Origin: Anaerolineales bacterium
Lineage (GTDB): Bacteria > Chloroflexota > Anaerolineae > 4572-78 > J111
Direction of reading: 5' to 3'
DNA: 64,000 nucleotides
NCBI GenBank assembly: GCA_015075185.1
Contig: JABTUW010000008.1
Location: forward strand, 186,001 to 250,000
Shown piece by piece: positions 48,165 to 59,814 of this stretch (the stretch's first letter is position 1; every line of letters begins with the position of its first letter). The notes under the pieces are model-generated. The model was not told where the DNA came from and ran no database searches. It saw nothing but the letters and a program-made list of their open reading frames with translations. The translations under genes and the position numbers were made by a program.

Positions 48165-48431
48165 ATGGCAGGCACTCAAGGACGGTCAGGCCGCAAGGAA
48201 GCGCCGGGCCGGGTATTCAAATTCTTTTTCTACTATCGCTATGTGCCGGGACAAGACCCACCAGGACTGGAGACATTGTTAGAGGCGATTGTAGCCAACC
48301 AGGGAGCTAAACGGCGAGATATCCTGCGCTCGGCCTTGCTCGGCAGGGCGCAGCAGGCTCAGGATACGGCGGATCGGGCTGAAGATAGCCAGGCGACCGG
48401 CCTCCTGAATGCCATGTTCGACGAGTTCTGA
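48165..48431 (+). CDS. Small protein, candidate ParR-like partition adaptor
   Basis: 88 aa. The N-terminus is basic (AGTQGRSGRKEAPGR), the middle looks like a short helical fold (LETLLEAIVANQGAKRRDILRSALLGRAQQ), and the C-terminus is acidic and aromatic (LLNAMFDEF). ParR adaptors are small, bind iterons through a basic N-terminal domain and touch ParM through an acidic tail, so the shape and place fit; no sequence family is recognised. A TAGCAGAAAA...TTTTCTGCTA hairpin lies 38-70 bases upstream and could be an operator. Confidence 0.55.
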   Translation: MAGTQGRSGRKEAPGRVFKFFFYYRYVPGQDPPGLETLLEAIVANQGAKRRDILRSALLGRAQQAQDTADRAEDSQATGLLNAMFDEF

Positions 48432-48497
48432 GCATCGATTAACACGCTGAGAACTATTAATATCGCAGTAGCCACCACAAATACAAGGAGATAAACC

Positions 48498-49134
48498 ATG
48501 AAAATCAAACAGATCGTACCTTTGGGCTTATTGGTCCTCGTTCTTATGGCCTGTGGCTTGTTCTCCCAGGCAACGCCCCGTGCTTCCACTGATGAGAGCG
48601 GAAGCGAGACTGTCCAGATGAGCAGCCAACCCCAACCTTACCGCCGGCCCTGAGCCTCCACCAGGCCTGGGAACTGGCCTGGCCGGACATTGAAGCCTGG
48701 GCCACCGATGCCCAACCGACTCAGAAGTGGTCCTGCCCGGGTCGTTTATGGGAAGATGGCACATGTAACCAGTGGCAGGGTGCCGTCGCTTCGGCTAACC
48801 AGGTTGATGTGGCCAATGTTACTGTCACCGAGACCGGGGTTAACGTGCAGCCATCGCGTTCGGAGATCGTAGGCAAACCGGCAGTCGCGGCAGCTTTCGC
48901 CAGGGATGGCATCGTCAATTCGCCTCAAGTGGTCCAAACAGGTTGGGATTGGCTAGCAAGCCGGGATTTGCGGACCGAACATACCGCCTGACAGGGTTGA
49001 CCTTGCGGTCCGGTCCGGGCAGCATGGAATGCGGGGAAGAGCCGACCTACGTGGTCTCGTTTGACTCGCCGCCGGGACACCTGTGCCTGGATGCCTATAC
49101 CGGCGCCGTCAGCTACAGCAGTTACGACAACTAA
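48498..49134 (+). pseudogene. Lipoprotein gene with frameshifts
   Basis: The start is MKIKQIVPLGLLVLVLMACG, a clear lipoprotein signal with Cys at residue 19. After PQPQPY the frame breaks at ~48640, then continues in another frame (LHQAWELAWPDIEAW, CPGRLWEDGTCNQWQG, VTVTETGVNVQPSRSEIVGKP) to ~48975, and in a third (DRTYRLTGLTLRSGPGSMECGEEPTYVVSFDSP) to the TAA at 49134. One ~205-aa secreted protein with four or more Cys can be rebuilt. Function unknown. Confidence 0.65.
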
Positions 49135-49320
49135 ACACAAAGCCGCTCCTCTCCTGGCCGGGCGTGAGGCGGCTTTTGCAATCATCATGAGACTGATAGC
49201 CCTGGCAAGGCCATCAGCGTGCCTCTATTTTGGCACCCATCCGAAAAGTCAACTTTCACCAGGTGATTTTCCTCAATCTCTGCCCGGCCAAGCGGTAGCA
49301 CTTAACAGGAGAATAAGCCG

Positions 49321-50596
49321 ATGCTACCCGAATCACTCCAGGTGCGCCTACTAACCGATTTAACCTATGGCAAACCGGTTCAAATCCACGATCTGCGCAA
49401 GTTCAACGAACCTTATCGAACGGCCTTTCACGTCCTCTCCTGGCTCCTGTGGACCAGCGGATTGACCTATTGTTTGAGCTGGGTAACTGGCATGACGAAA
49501 TCAAGGCCGTGGTCCAGCAGGTGCAAGGTCTCAACTACGAAAAGGATCTGTCCTTCTTCGATGAGGAGTGGTCCGAGGCCCAGGCCGTTGAGCCACCTAT
49601 TGAGTGGTTGTGGACAGGCTGGCTGCCTCGCCGCCACGTCAGCCTGATTGTCAGCTACGCCGGCATCGGCAAGTCCTTCATCGTTCTGGACTGGCTCTCC
49701 GCTGGCTGCTCAATCGTCCTATGCCCGACGGGCAGAGCCTTAATCGCCAGGGGATACAGCTATCTTTTGCGACGGCGAGGATTTCTTCCGGAAGCTTACG
49801 CGGAACGCACTGGGACTGGCAGGAGGCCGGGCTGTGGCCCAAAGGTGAAACCGGCATCTACCTCCACCGGCGGCTGCACGTCGAAGAGTACCGCCTGGGT
49901 AACCAGGCTACCAAGTGGCAATTGATTGACTTCGCCGACCCCAGGAGCAGGACCGGCTGATCTCCCTAGTCTACCGCCGCCGGCGGAGCTGCTCATCATC
50001 GATAGCATCTCTCCACCTTCGCCGATACCACCTTTGATAAGGACGTGCGAGAGCCGCTGGGCTTCATTACTGCCTGACCGATGAATACAACCTATGCACC
50101 ATCCTGGTCCATCACTACAATAAGCAGCAGTCACTGGAGTCGCGGCGGATATCAATAATGTCAAAGGCGCCGGCGCTTTCACCAACTTCAGTCGAAGCAT
50201 CTTTACCCTGCACTACGAGAAGGTATTTGATCCCTCCCAGGTAGACCGCAAGCGAGACCCGCGCATTCTTAGCCCGATCAAGAACAACTTTGCCCAGCCA
50301 GACCCGATTGGGTCTGGTTCGGCCTCCATCCCCGCGGGGTGATGATCAAGTATTGCCCGGTCGAACAAATCTATGCCATACCGTTGAAATCAGAGGAGGA
50401 GGCCACCGAGCAGGAAACCCTCCAGCAGATGTGCAGACTGGCTCTTGGTTACCTGGAGGAAAACGGAGCGACCAGTCGTAAAGCGTTGATCCAACACGGT
50501 AAAGAGCTTGGCTACCTTCCTTTCACCGTGGATCAGGCTCGGCGCGCTCTGGGTGATTTGATTGGGGATACAAAGGCAAGCGAAGATGGGAAATAA
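49321..50596 (+). pseudogene. RepA/AAA_25-like helicase, multiply frameshifted
   Basis: Pieces in different frames line up as one ~420-aa protein. MLPESLQVRLLTDLTYGKPVQ is the start, LFELGNWHDEIKAVVQQVQGL with IEWLWTGWLPRRHVSLIVSYAGIGKSFIVLDW (Walker A GIGKS) the next part, then EAGLWPKGETGIYLHRRLHVEEYRLG, and last VEQIYAIPLKSEEEATEQETLQQMC to 50596. The pattern W-x-G-x-LP...G-x-GKS is typical of plasmid and phage RepA-like hexameric helicases. Breaks lie near 49440, 49720, 49940-50160 and 50330. It sits directly before the primase gene. Confidence 0.7.
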
Positions 50597-50784
50597 GTGG
50601 GTTTAGCCGAACGATTAAACAGACGGGGTCCGGGTCTGGGGAGTTTGGTCGAGACTCCACCTCAGAGGCTAATTAACCCCCAGTAACCCTTTCGGACTCC
50701 CCAGACTCCCCGGACTCCTTCCGGCGAAAATTTGGGGTAGTCCTTCGGGAAAATAACTATGGATTGTCAGGGCAAAGGTAACAA

Positions 50785-51990
50785 GATGGATATCAAAGCT
50801 CAAATCAGAGCCACGCTCAAAATCGAAGATATCATCGGTCGAACGGTCGAGCTGAAGCGACACGGAATTATCTGACCGGCTTCTGCCCTTTCACCAGAAT
50901 ACCAACACCCCAGCCTTCGTCGTCTGGCCCAGCAGCCAGACCTGGCGCTCTTCGGCGCCTGCGGTGAGGAGGAGATATCTTCAGCTTCGTGATGAAGCGA
51001 GATAACCTCTCCTTTGAAGAGGTACTGGACACCCTGGCCAGGGAAGCCAACCTTTCAAAAAACGACCACCAACCACCTACCGATCGCCGAATGTCACCCT
51101 CCGAAATCCAAAATCCAAAATCCAAAATCCAAAATCGATTGAGTGCTGACCGCCAACCGCGTCAGGCCGACTGGCAAAGCAGTCTGCTCTCTCTGTGCGA
51201 CCAGCTCGCTGCCAATCTTTTTACCAAAGTCGGCGAAAAGGCCCGCTGCTGGCTCAACCAACGGGGCCTGGCCGATGCCACCCTGAAGCGGTTTCGGGTG
51301 GGGTTCAATCCGGCCAGCCAGCAGTATGGACCGCACTACGTCTACAGCGGGATTACCATTCCCCATTACCATCGAGCCGAACAGACGCTCTGGGGCGTCA
51401 AAATCCGTCTCTCCCAGGAGGGGCAGTCTACCTGGATGCAGCATTGGCAACGTAGCAATCCAGGCAAACCCTTGCCCAAAAAGCTACCCAAGTACGTCAG
51501 CGTGAAGGGAACCCAACAGAGCCTGTTCAACGGGGATGATTTGCCCGCAGACACCGTCCTCATCTGTGAAGGAGAGTTCGATGTCATGCTGGCCTGGCAG
51601 GAGATCCGGGACCTGTGACGCCGGTCTCATTGGGCAGCGCGACTTCTCGGCTCAGCTATCAGTGGATTCGGTACACGCTACCACCGGCGATTCTTGCTGG
51701 CCCTTGATGCTGATAAGGCTGGTCGGCAGTCTCGCCATATCTGGCAGGTATCGTGAATGAGCGAGGTCTTGATGTTCCCTTTCCATCCGGGCAAGACCTG
51801 ACCGATTATTACCAAAGCGGACACAACCTGAGGGACCTTCTTCTGCCACTGCTGCAATCTGACAAGCCATCATTGAACTTCCGCTGGTTATCCGTTGGCC
51901 CGCCGAGGCCGAAATAGCTACCATCGGCGGTCAATGGTGGCGACTACCCGATGGGCAGATTGAAGCCACTTATGCTAATGCCGAGGGCTG
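50785..51990 (+). pseudogene. CHC2 zinc-finger/Toprim DNA primase (DnaG-like), multiply frameshifted
   Basis: MDIKAQIRATLKIEDIIGRTVELKRHG is followed, one frame over, by NYLTGFCPFHQNTNTPAFVV (CPFH of the CHC2 finger), then by FVMKRDNLSFEEVLDTLAREANLS to VLICEGEFDVMLAW (Toprim acidic motif) ending at 51618. Beyond that stop LALDADKAG and RGLDVPFPSGQDLTDYYQ in other frames complete the Toprim region, up to ~51990. One in-frame stretch, SEIQNPKSKIQNRL, is encoded by an AAATCCAAAATCC repeat. Rebuilt length ~400 aa. With the helicase it makes a replication pair for the element. Confidence 0.78.
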
Positions 51991-52356
51991 AAACTTTGCC
52001 TGGAAATCACTCGATGTATGCGCAGCGAGGAGACAACGTCAGAAGAGTAGGTCCAAGTCGAAATATGAAGCTAATCGGTGTACCTGAATGTTTTAGACTT
52101 GTGGAGATAATGCTTGGGGTGATGTGACCTGTATTGTGGGATCATTAATCCTCCAACGTCTTCTTTATACTGCTTGAATATATGTTTGGCGTTATTAGGT
52201 AGCCAGGTTGTGCAAACAACAATGCAAGGACCCCACAGGCAATGAGCCGACTGTATTATCCTGAATATCTGCCACTATCTCTGGTGATTCGCTTGAGATT
52301 TGAATGGTTGATTACCCAATACTAAGTTATTTCTTATCCTGCAGATGCTGTGCGAC
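51991..52356. other. No gene seen
   Basis: No convincing open frame, repeat or RNA gene is visible in these 366 bases. They separate the decayed replication genes from the minus-strand WD40 gene. Confidence 0.5.
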
Positions 52357-54790
52357 TCAATAGTGATTCTCTTGTTTATGATATCTAATATGTAGATATT
52401 GGGGATATTTGATGCGCCCCTTGTCGGCAACTTGTATTCGCCGAGGTCTGGACTGAACCAAACTGCTCCTACGATGTCTTGGCACGGTAACCAGGTGAGC
52501 AGTTCGCCCTCCTGTAGATCCATAGCCTGGCGGCATTGTCCGCGCTACCACTCTAAGCAGCCTTCCGTCAGGTGATAACGCGGTGTATATCACTTCTACA
52601 TTACTCGGTAGTGTCTGCTTTAGCTTCCCAGTTTTCGTGTCCCGAAGCATCACGTTTCCAAACGCATCGCCACTTGCCATTATTTTGCCATTCGCTGAGA
52701 TAAATTGATACTATAATCCTCAGGAATTCACGTACCAACCCTTCGAATTATCTCCCCAGTCTCGGGATTCCAAAGTGTCACAATACCGTGGAGACCCCCG
52801 TTTGCCAAGATCTTACCATCAGGTGAAATGTCAGCGCAAATGGAAAGATATCCTTCCCGTCAAGTTCTTAAGTAACTTGCCCTTTTTCACATCCCACAGA
52901 TTCACCACCACGTTAGCCGTAGCCGTTGCCAAAATCCTACCGTCGGGTGCGAAAGCTAGCGCCGTGATTTCCCCCTTACTATTTGGAAAGCTATTTAACA
53001 TTTTCCAACTTTGCAAATCCCACAACCTTAGTAATCCATCGCTGCCTCCAACTGCCAATATCTTACCATCTGGTGAGAAAGCGACCGACGATGCACCACT
53101 GAAGAATAAATCGTCCGCCGATTGCAATCGTGATCTTGATTTGCTAAACGATGTATCGGCCGTCCGCTGCCAATCCAGTCCGGGAGCTAATCGGCTGTCA
53201 CTCGTGACAACGCTATCAGGCTTGTCCGGCGATATAGCGACAGCGAACGTTGACTCTTTGAATGCTAATAAAGATCGCTTTAAGCGCTGATCCTCCATGT
53301 CCCATAGATTCGCCCCATCGTCCTCACTCACACTGGCTAAAGTCTTGCCATCGGGAGAGAAAGCGACCGCTTTCACTAGTCCGGCGTGCCCTATTTTCGT
53401 TGCGGCATTTTTCTCTGCTAGTACATTCCAGATCCGTACTGTATTGTCACGAGCCCCACTTGCCAACAGCTTCCCATCAAGTGACAAAGCAAGCACGTTC
53501 AGACTGTCAGTGTGCCCCGTCAGCGTCCGCCTCAGCTCTCCTGTTTCAACATCCCATAGCTTAATCTTTGCTACTCGACCAGAGTAGACGTAGCCGTCTG
53601 CGCTTGCCACCGTAGTTCCATCAGGAAAGAAGGCATGCGAATACACAAGGTTGTGATCGCCGGTTAGTGACCATCTGAGCTTCCCAGTTTCTGCGTCCCA
53701 CAACATTATCGTGCCATTCTGAAACCCGGCCGCCACGATCGTGCCATTCGCGCAAAAGGCGACAGAGCTTACGAATTCACCGGATCCGGTTAGAGTCAAC
53801 TTCAATTGTCCCGTCTGTGTGTCCCATAATTTCACGGTTCCGTCCTCGCCCCCGCTTATCAAAGTCATCCCATCGGGTGAATAGGTGATCGAACGCGCAG
53901 AATAACTTAGTGTCCACCTTAATTGGCCGGTTTGGGTGTCTAAGACTTCCCCGCCAGAATGCGCCAGCATACGGCCATCAGGTGAAAATGCGACCGAAAA
54001 CACGCGGATACCCTTATCTAAGGTCCACTTCAATTGTCCCGTTTGAATGTCCCACAGTTTCACAGTATAATCCTCCTCCACTCGCCAAAGTCTTTCCATC
54101 GGGTGAAAAGGCGATCGAGTCCACCGATCCTCTGTGGGCGACTATCCACCTCTGCAACTGTCCAAATTCTACATTCCAAAGTATCAGACTACCCCCTTTA
54201 GATCCACTCGCCAACATTTTTCCGTCGACCGAGAATGACAGTGACCTGATTTCGTTGTCGTGTGCTGTCAGTGTCCGGAGTAAGGCCGGATCGGCGGCAC
54301 CCACAGGTCGATTTCTCTGCTTGAGCCATGTCCGCTGGCAACTTTGCGCCGCTTTGCGCATTTCTCGTCCCAAAACTGTCGTCTCATCCCAATGCCATAC
54401 CAAAGCGTTATGCATCTGCTGGACAAATAGCGTCGGATCTCGGTCCAGTGACTGCGAATGTAAGTTTATAGTATCAAATAACGTGCCAATCTGCTGTCGG
54501 ATTGGGTGGTCAAAGGGGAGGACCGTGAGCGCGTTTTGAAAATCCTCAAGTACCTCATAGACGGCAGCTGGAGGCGGTGATGGCTGACTGCCGATAGACA
54601 TAGCTACTGGCTGTTGATCAATGGACTTTACGGAACCAATTTTGGCCTGAAGAAAATCAAAGTTAGTCATAATCTGGCTCAGTCGGTCCACTTGTCCAGA
54701 ATGTGCCAAGTGGTTCGGCAATTTTCGTAAAGTGAATAGTCGTCGTTCTTGCGACATCGCACTTAATCTCTCAGCAACATCCCTCATCAA
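52357..54790 (-). pseudogene. WD40-repeat sensor protein, frameshifted, partner of a NACHT-type NTPase
   Basis: From ATG 54790 the first ~175 residues are helical (RLSAMSQERRLFTLRKLPNHLAHSGQVDRLSQI), the kind of linker found after NACHT domains. Then come about 12 WD40 blades with repeated S-x-AFSPDGK-x-LASG and LWD signatures. The frame shifts near 54075 (in a GGAGGAGG run) and again near 52840 and 52700, where WD40 sense continues in other frames (VTLWNPETGEIIRR). The first two segments alone give ~660 aa. It follows the NTPase C-terminal fragment on the same strand. A sensor of ligand or phage product is the family-based guess. Confidence 0.8.
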
Positions 54791-54891
54791 TGCCTCCTGG
54801 TCATTTTTGGCACAAGATCAGTCGCTTGTGCCAAACTGGTTCGCAAATCACTAACTCTCGACTTCTATATTTGAGAAAAACTCGCTCATCC

Positions 54892-55152
54892 TCAATCCTC
54901 TCCGAACAAATCCCCCCACAACGTATTTGCAATCTGTCCATGGGTTGCTTTCAAGTCAACTCGTTCATCTGCTACATCTTCGCTCCTGGCAATGAAGTCG
55001 AAGAAACTAGCGTGATATAAACGATAACGGGTTTGGGTTCCACCTTCATACTCAACTACTTCTTCATGCAGGAAAGGTGCCCAATCTCTAAGTACGGCTC
55101 GAATGCACGACCTCTGCTTAACCTTCGAGAAATCACTAATCAAGTCAATCGA
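54892..55152 (-). pseudogene. C-terminal fragment of a NACHT/STAND NTPase
   Basis: About 87 residues (SIDLISDFSKVKQRSCIRAVLRD to LWGDLFGED) that are ~85% identical by eye to the last 87 residues of the intact NTPase at 59815-61551. Homology stops abruptly near 55152, upstream of which lies unrelated sequence and an IS1-like remnant. The rest of the gene is missing, so the WD40 module has lost its NTPase. Confidence 0.85.
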
Positions 55153-55458
55153 CGGTCGCCTCGGAGCCAACTACTGGAAATTGCCAGAAGAGCGAAACAG
55201 TGGCATAAACCAAGCATTTTCCGATAAGGGAGGCTCAGAATGGCTCTGACTTGGCTCAATGACCTGGGCGATACTCTGATCTGGCAGGGTTGTTGTGCTG
55301 ACCCTCTGGCTATTACATGACACCTGGCAAGATTGATGCTATCTCCAGGCTTGGGCGGCCCCAGTACCGACGGTTTTTAGCCCGGCAACAGCGGGTCCGT
55401 GGCCAAGCTGTCAAATTACGGACGGTAGTGCATCACCTTAGTCACTGGTGTAGTATAT

Positions 55459-56660
55459 ATGGGCTGTAAATTGACAGCCAAGCTCAGTCGGTCTTGCCGG
55501 GCCGGCCCCCAGCCACCTGAATGTGCCGAGTACCAAGCTAAGACGGATCGGTGTCGTTATCGCCAGCGCCAAGTCTCCCCGTCCCGCTGGGTTAAGCGCG
55601 CTCCTCAACGACGCCCCTGGGAATACAGCCGACCTGGCAGGCTTGCCCCTGACGAAACGTGTCGTTACTATGGCTGGCTAGGCTTAGGCAATCTGACCGC
55701 CAATGACCGTCCCAACCGAGGCCGACCACGACAGTGGTATTGTCTGGCCTGTGGTCATTATTTCATTGAAACCCGGGGACGGTGTTTTACCGCCGCCGGG
55801 AAGCGCCGCAGTTAGTCCGCCAGGTTCTGACCGCTCTGGCTGAGGGACTGAACATTGAAGGAACGGCTCCTCTGTGCCAGGTGGAAGTGGAAACGGTCGA
55901 AGCCGGCTCAAGCTGGCTACGGCCCATTTTGAACAATTGTCGACTCATTTGTGTCATCATCTTCAGATTGAGCAAGTCCAGCTGGATGATTTATATGTTC
56001 GCTTGCGGGCCGCCCAGTCCCAAACGGGATCGTCTCGCCGCTGTGTTTGGCTCTATAACGCCTTCAATCCGGTCAGTAAGTTCTGGCTCGCTTTCAGTCT
56101 GGGAGACCGCTCTCTCCCGACCGTGCGCACCTGGTGTCATCATTTGACCCGTCAACTAACCACTGGCTGGGTCTCTCACTTCCTGACCGATGGCGAAGCC
56201 AGTTTTGAGGCGGCCATCTTGACCTATTTTGGCCGGTGGCAAGCCGTGACCCCATCCGGCCACCCTCAGGTTTAACTCCGCCGCCGTTGGCCGCCCCACC
56301 CCAACCTCCATTATGCTCAAGTCATCAAACACCGTCGGGGTCGGCGTTTACTGTATGTCACTTCGCGTCTGGTCTTTGGCCATCTGGAAACCTTACTCGA
56401 TATCCTGGCCACTCACGGCTGGTCGCTCAATACCGCTTTGATTGAGCGCTTCAATCTGACGTCCGCAGGGGCAGCATGTTCCTGCTTTGGGCCGTCGCAC
56501 CCTGGCCCTGGTCCAAACCGAACTCACCCTATCCCACCAGCTCACTCTGGTTCAGACTTACACCAACTTCTGTCCCCCTCATGCTAGCTTGTCCCGGCCT
56601 AAAACCAGTTCCACCAGACGCAGCTCCTCCTGCACTCCCGCAATAGCGTTGCACCTGACC
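55459..56660 (+). pseudogene. IS1-like transposase remnant, multiply frameshifted
   Basis: A zinc-finger N-terminal part (ETCRYYGWLGLGNLTANDRPNRG then WYCLACGHYFIETRG) is followed in another frame by a DDE-like core (LDDLYVRLRAAQSQ, RRCVWLYNAFNPVSKFWLAFSLGDR, HFLTDGEASFEAAI). Then, in further frames, come YAQVIKHRRGRRLLYV, ALIERFNLT and LGRRTLALVQTELTLSHQLTLVQTYTNFCPPHASL. The order and the ending match IS1-type (InsB-like) transposases of Chloroflexota. Element ends are not found. 55153-55458 shows no clear gene. Confidence 0.75.
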
Positions 56661-57096
56661 GACCAGGTCTGATCTTTAGAGGAGTTACTGCTGTGGCGCG
56701 CCCCTCCCCTGGCAGCCAGATCCGTGGGAGCAGGTGGCTAATCTGCCCTTGACCGCCGGACCTGGAGATCGAAACAGGCTCAACTTGAGCCGATCCCGAT
56801 CTCTCCAGGCGGAAAAAAGGCAGTTCAAACCAGGTTTTGGTCAAAAAATTGCCTCCTGACCTCGCCTCTACACCCCGTTTCCTTTTCTCGCAGTTTCCCC
56901 AGAGGCGACCTACTTGGGGGAAAAGAAGCATTGAGAGGTATTGCCCTTGCCATTCAGGGCATAAGCCGTTGGTGGCCATAAGTTAGACCTAATCGAGCCT
57001 AGTAGTTCAGCAAACATTTTTTGTCGGATAAATTTCATTTATCACCAGATAAATTCACCGGCAATACCCGTCAATATAACATTGTCAGACTACTAG
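56661..57096. other. No gene seen
   Basis: The ~435 bases between the IS1-like remnant and the end of the solenoid gene hold no frame with coding sense. They may contain the right end of the IS remnant, but no inverted repeat could be matched. Confidence 0.5.
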
Positions 57097-59776
57097 TTAC
57101 CACCATTTTTCGACTTCGGTAAGCTTCAGATAGATTGCCCAAAGGGTTTTACCCCTGTCTAACTTCGCGATCGACGCCGAGACGACAGACAGGAAGTAGA
57201 ATAACACATCTCGTCCATTCCCTTTGATTTGATCCAACTCGTCAATCAGCAACCCTATCACCGCGTCAACGTTGCCGATCGAGGCATAAGCGTTCGTGAC
57301 TTCTTGAAGAGCATCTATGCGAGCCCAAAGTGCATCAATTTGGTTGATTGTTTTAATGAGCAGACGAAGACCATTGAAACTGCCAGATGCCACGAGAGCG
57401 TGAGCTACTCCGCGAAGAGCTTCCACTTTCTCGGTATCTTGATCTAAGCCAAGTGCTGCCTCAAAAGCCGCTCCAAGTCCGTCAGCGTCTAACAACCTAG
57501 CGGATGCCAAGGCTATTCCATTAATTGCTGCGGGACGAAATCTACTATCATTTACTCCATGCGCTGCTCCAATAAGACGGGGTAACAATATTTGAGTGTT
57601 CGATGTAAGCGATTCAGCGAAATCTTTGATGGTCCTTGCCCGTGTATCCATATCACTAATGACTTTAAGCGTTTCAAAGGCGGAGTCGAACTGTCCGCGT
57701 CTGAATTGTTCGAAGGCAACAGCGGCACGCACGTGGTTCTTGGCAGCATTAGACCGCGCAGTGTTGTATCCGTCATCCGAATTCGCAAGCGCTGTCTCGA
57801 GATCACCACGAGACGCGATAGCGCGACAAACAAGGGCAAGTGCCACCGGCTTGTTCCAGCTGTTGTTGATACCCTGAGTCAACTCGAGCACTACATCCAA
57901 GCGTTGTGTGTCGCCCGCTTTCGCCGCGGATGCGGCTACGGCACCCAATGCTTCTGCAATCCCGTCGACGTTGCTCTCGAAGTTGCTTTCCGGATCCATG
58001 TCTTGGATTAGCCCTATAGCCTGATCAAGCTCGTTGCTTGCAGCGAGTACTTGGCACACGTGACTGTGAATCTCGGTTGCTTCACTCTTGCACCTCAGAA
58101 AAAAGCTGTATGCATCATCATCTCTGTCCTTCTGACCAGAACCTTGTCTACCTTGATGCATGATAGATTCTGCAATTGATATCGCTCTACCCAGATCGCC
58201 GGACCGCGTAAATGCCAACGCGGCACGCTTCTGCGACGCCACGCGCGCATACTTTTCGCCCTGGGAACCAACTAATGACAATGCTGATTCGATGAGGTCG
58301 CTTGGGGTATTTGCCAGGGAACCCTCGAAGACTGCATTAGCAATTGCCATTTGCACCCTTTCATCTTTCGAAACTTGCACTGCATTAATAGCAGTTGCTA
58401 CTAGTTCGGGCTGATTTCGTGATAGATAAATAGTTATAATGTGTCCTTGTACGTTAAGTCGAAGAGAAACGTCTTTAATCTGATATAGCACTTGCTCGCT
58501 CTTGTCCGTATTCCCAACACTTGCCAACGCAGCCGACATACCAGCAAACAGCTCTTCTTTGCGTTGGGAGACGTGCGTGGTTTTCGCCAACGCGTTGCGC
58601 GCAGGTAGCTCCTCACCTTGCTCATGAGCAAGCAGCAATCTCGCAACGTCTATCCAGACATCTGTCACTTCTAATTGGTCAACCATTCGGCTTGCGGCTA
58701 TAGCATCGTCAATGGCTTTTCGCTTCGCTCTTAGTGCGAGGTCGGCAATAATAGCTTCGAGCACTCCCCGCCGTAGAGAGCGATGTCGCGCCTCCAATCT
58801 CGCAATAGCAAAACCATAATCCATCGCATAATAACCAGCCGTCTCGTCATCAACTCCATTCATGATCAAGTCACGGGCGTATTTTGGATCAAGTAAGTCA
58901 GCGACGGATAAGGCAGTGACGTTGTCGTGCAAAGTCGCCAGTGCCACTGCAGCAGAAGCAAGGGATTCCGGACGGTAAGCATATCGAGTATCGCGCTTCA
59001 GACGTTCAACTAGATCCGTCAGCGAACGTGTGTCATGTTCGGCTGTCATCCTTCCAATCAGATCGCCTAGGATGTGCGCCTTTTCTTCGTCATCTGCTAA
59101 CTGCATTGCTTCATCAATGCCAAGCAACGTCTCTGTCGGAGTCGCTGGTAAGATGTTGCCTGGCCATACATTGGGATAAGTCGTAACACCATAGTACCAC
59201 CTCATTGCTGTCTTATCGCCAGCATGAATTCGAGATAGTAACTCGCTAGTGGGTCTTAATTCTTGAAAACCGGTTGTAAACCTCTGCTCAAGCGAAGCTG
59301 CAATCGTTTCCATCTCGTTGGCCCGTCTAGGAAGGCCCCGTTCGCGGGTGATGGACGCAAGCAGCCGATAAGAACGAATCTGCAACTCCAAGTTGTTCAT
59401 GAGTTCAACATAATTCACTGCCAAGTCGATTTCACCGAGCCGGGCGAGAGCAGCGAGGATTTCCGGTGATACATTAGTTGCAAACGACTTCAAGGTTTCG
59501 GCTATGAGACGAGTGGTTATAAACTGAACAACGTTGGGTGGACAGGACGCCCGTGCGGCTTTCGCCGCAAGCTCAACGTCATCTATGAAAGAGTTGTGAG
59601 CTTTTGTTATCTTGAATTTAAGTGACATCCAATCCAAAGACATAAGTGAAAACAGCTGCTCATTGCGACCGCTGTTGTACAAGTGAAGCGCAAAAGGCCC
59701 CAAGGACATAGGCTTTGCGTTCGTTATCCAGCTGCTCGAACGACTTGCTTAAGCGCTCGGGGTTTTGGTCGAGCAT
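57097..59776 (-). CDS. Large alpha-solenoid (TPR/HEAT-like) sensor protein, one frameshift near its start
   Basis: The main frame gives 870 aa from 59709. Reading from ATG 59776, which has GGAGTAATTT upstream, adds MLDQNPERLSKSFEQLDNERKAYVLG and needs one fewer G in a GGGG run near 59700 to join PFALHLYNSGRNEQLF. The opening resembles the WD40 protein's helical linker (ERLS...ER...L...LAHSG..DRL). The body is a long series of ~30-40-residue helical pairs (ALATLHDNVTALSVADLL, ALAFTRSGDLGRAISIAESI, ALVCRAIASRGDLETALAN). It starts 39 bases after the NTPase stop, so the two form an operon. Likely sensor or regulatory subunit. Confidence 0.75.
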
Positions 59777-59814
59777 AAATTACTCCGTTAAACATCACTG
59801 ACTTCGAAGACCAT

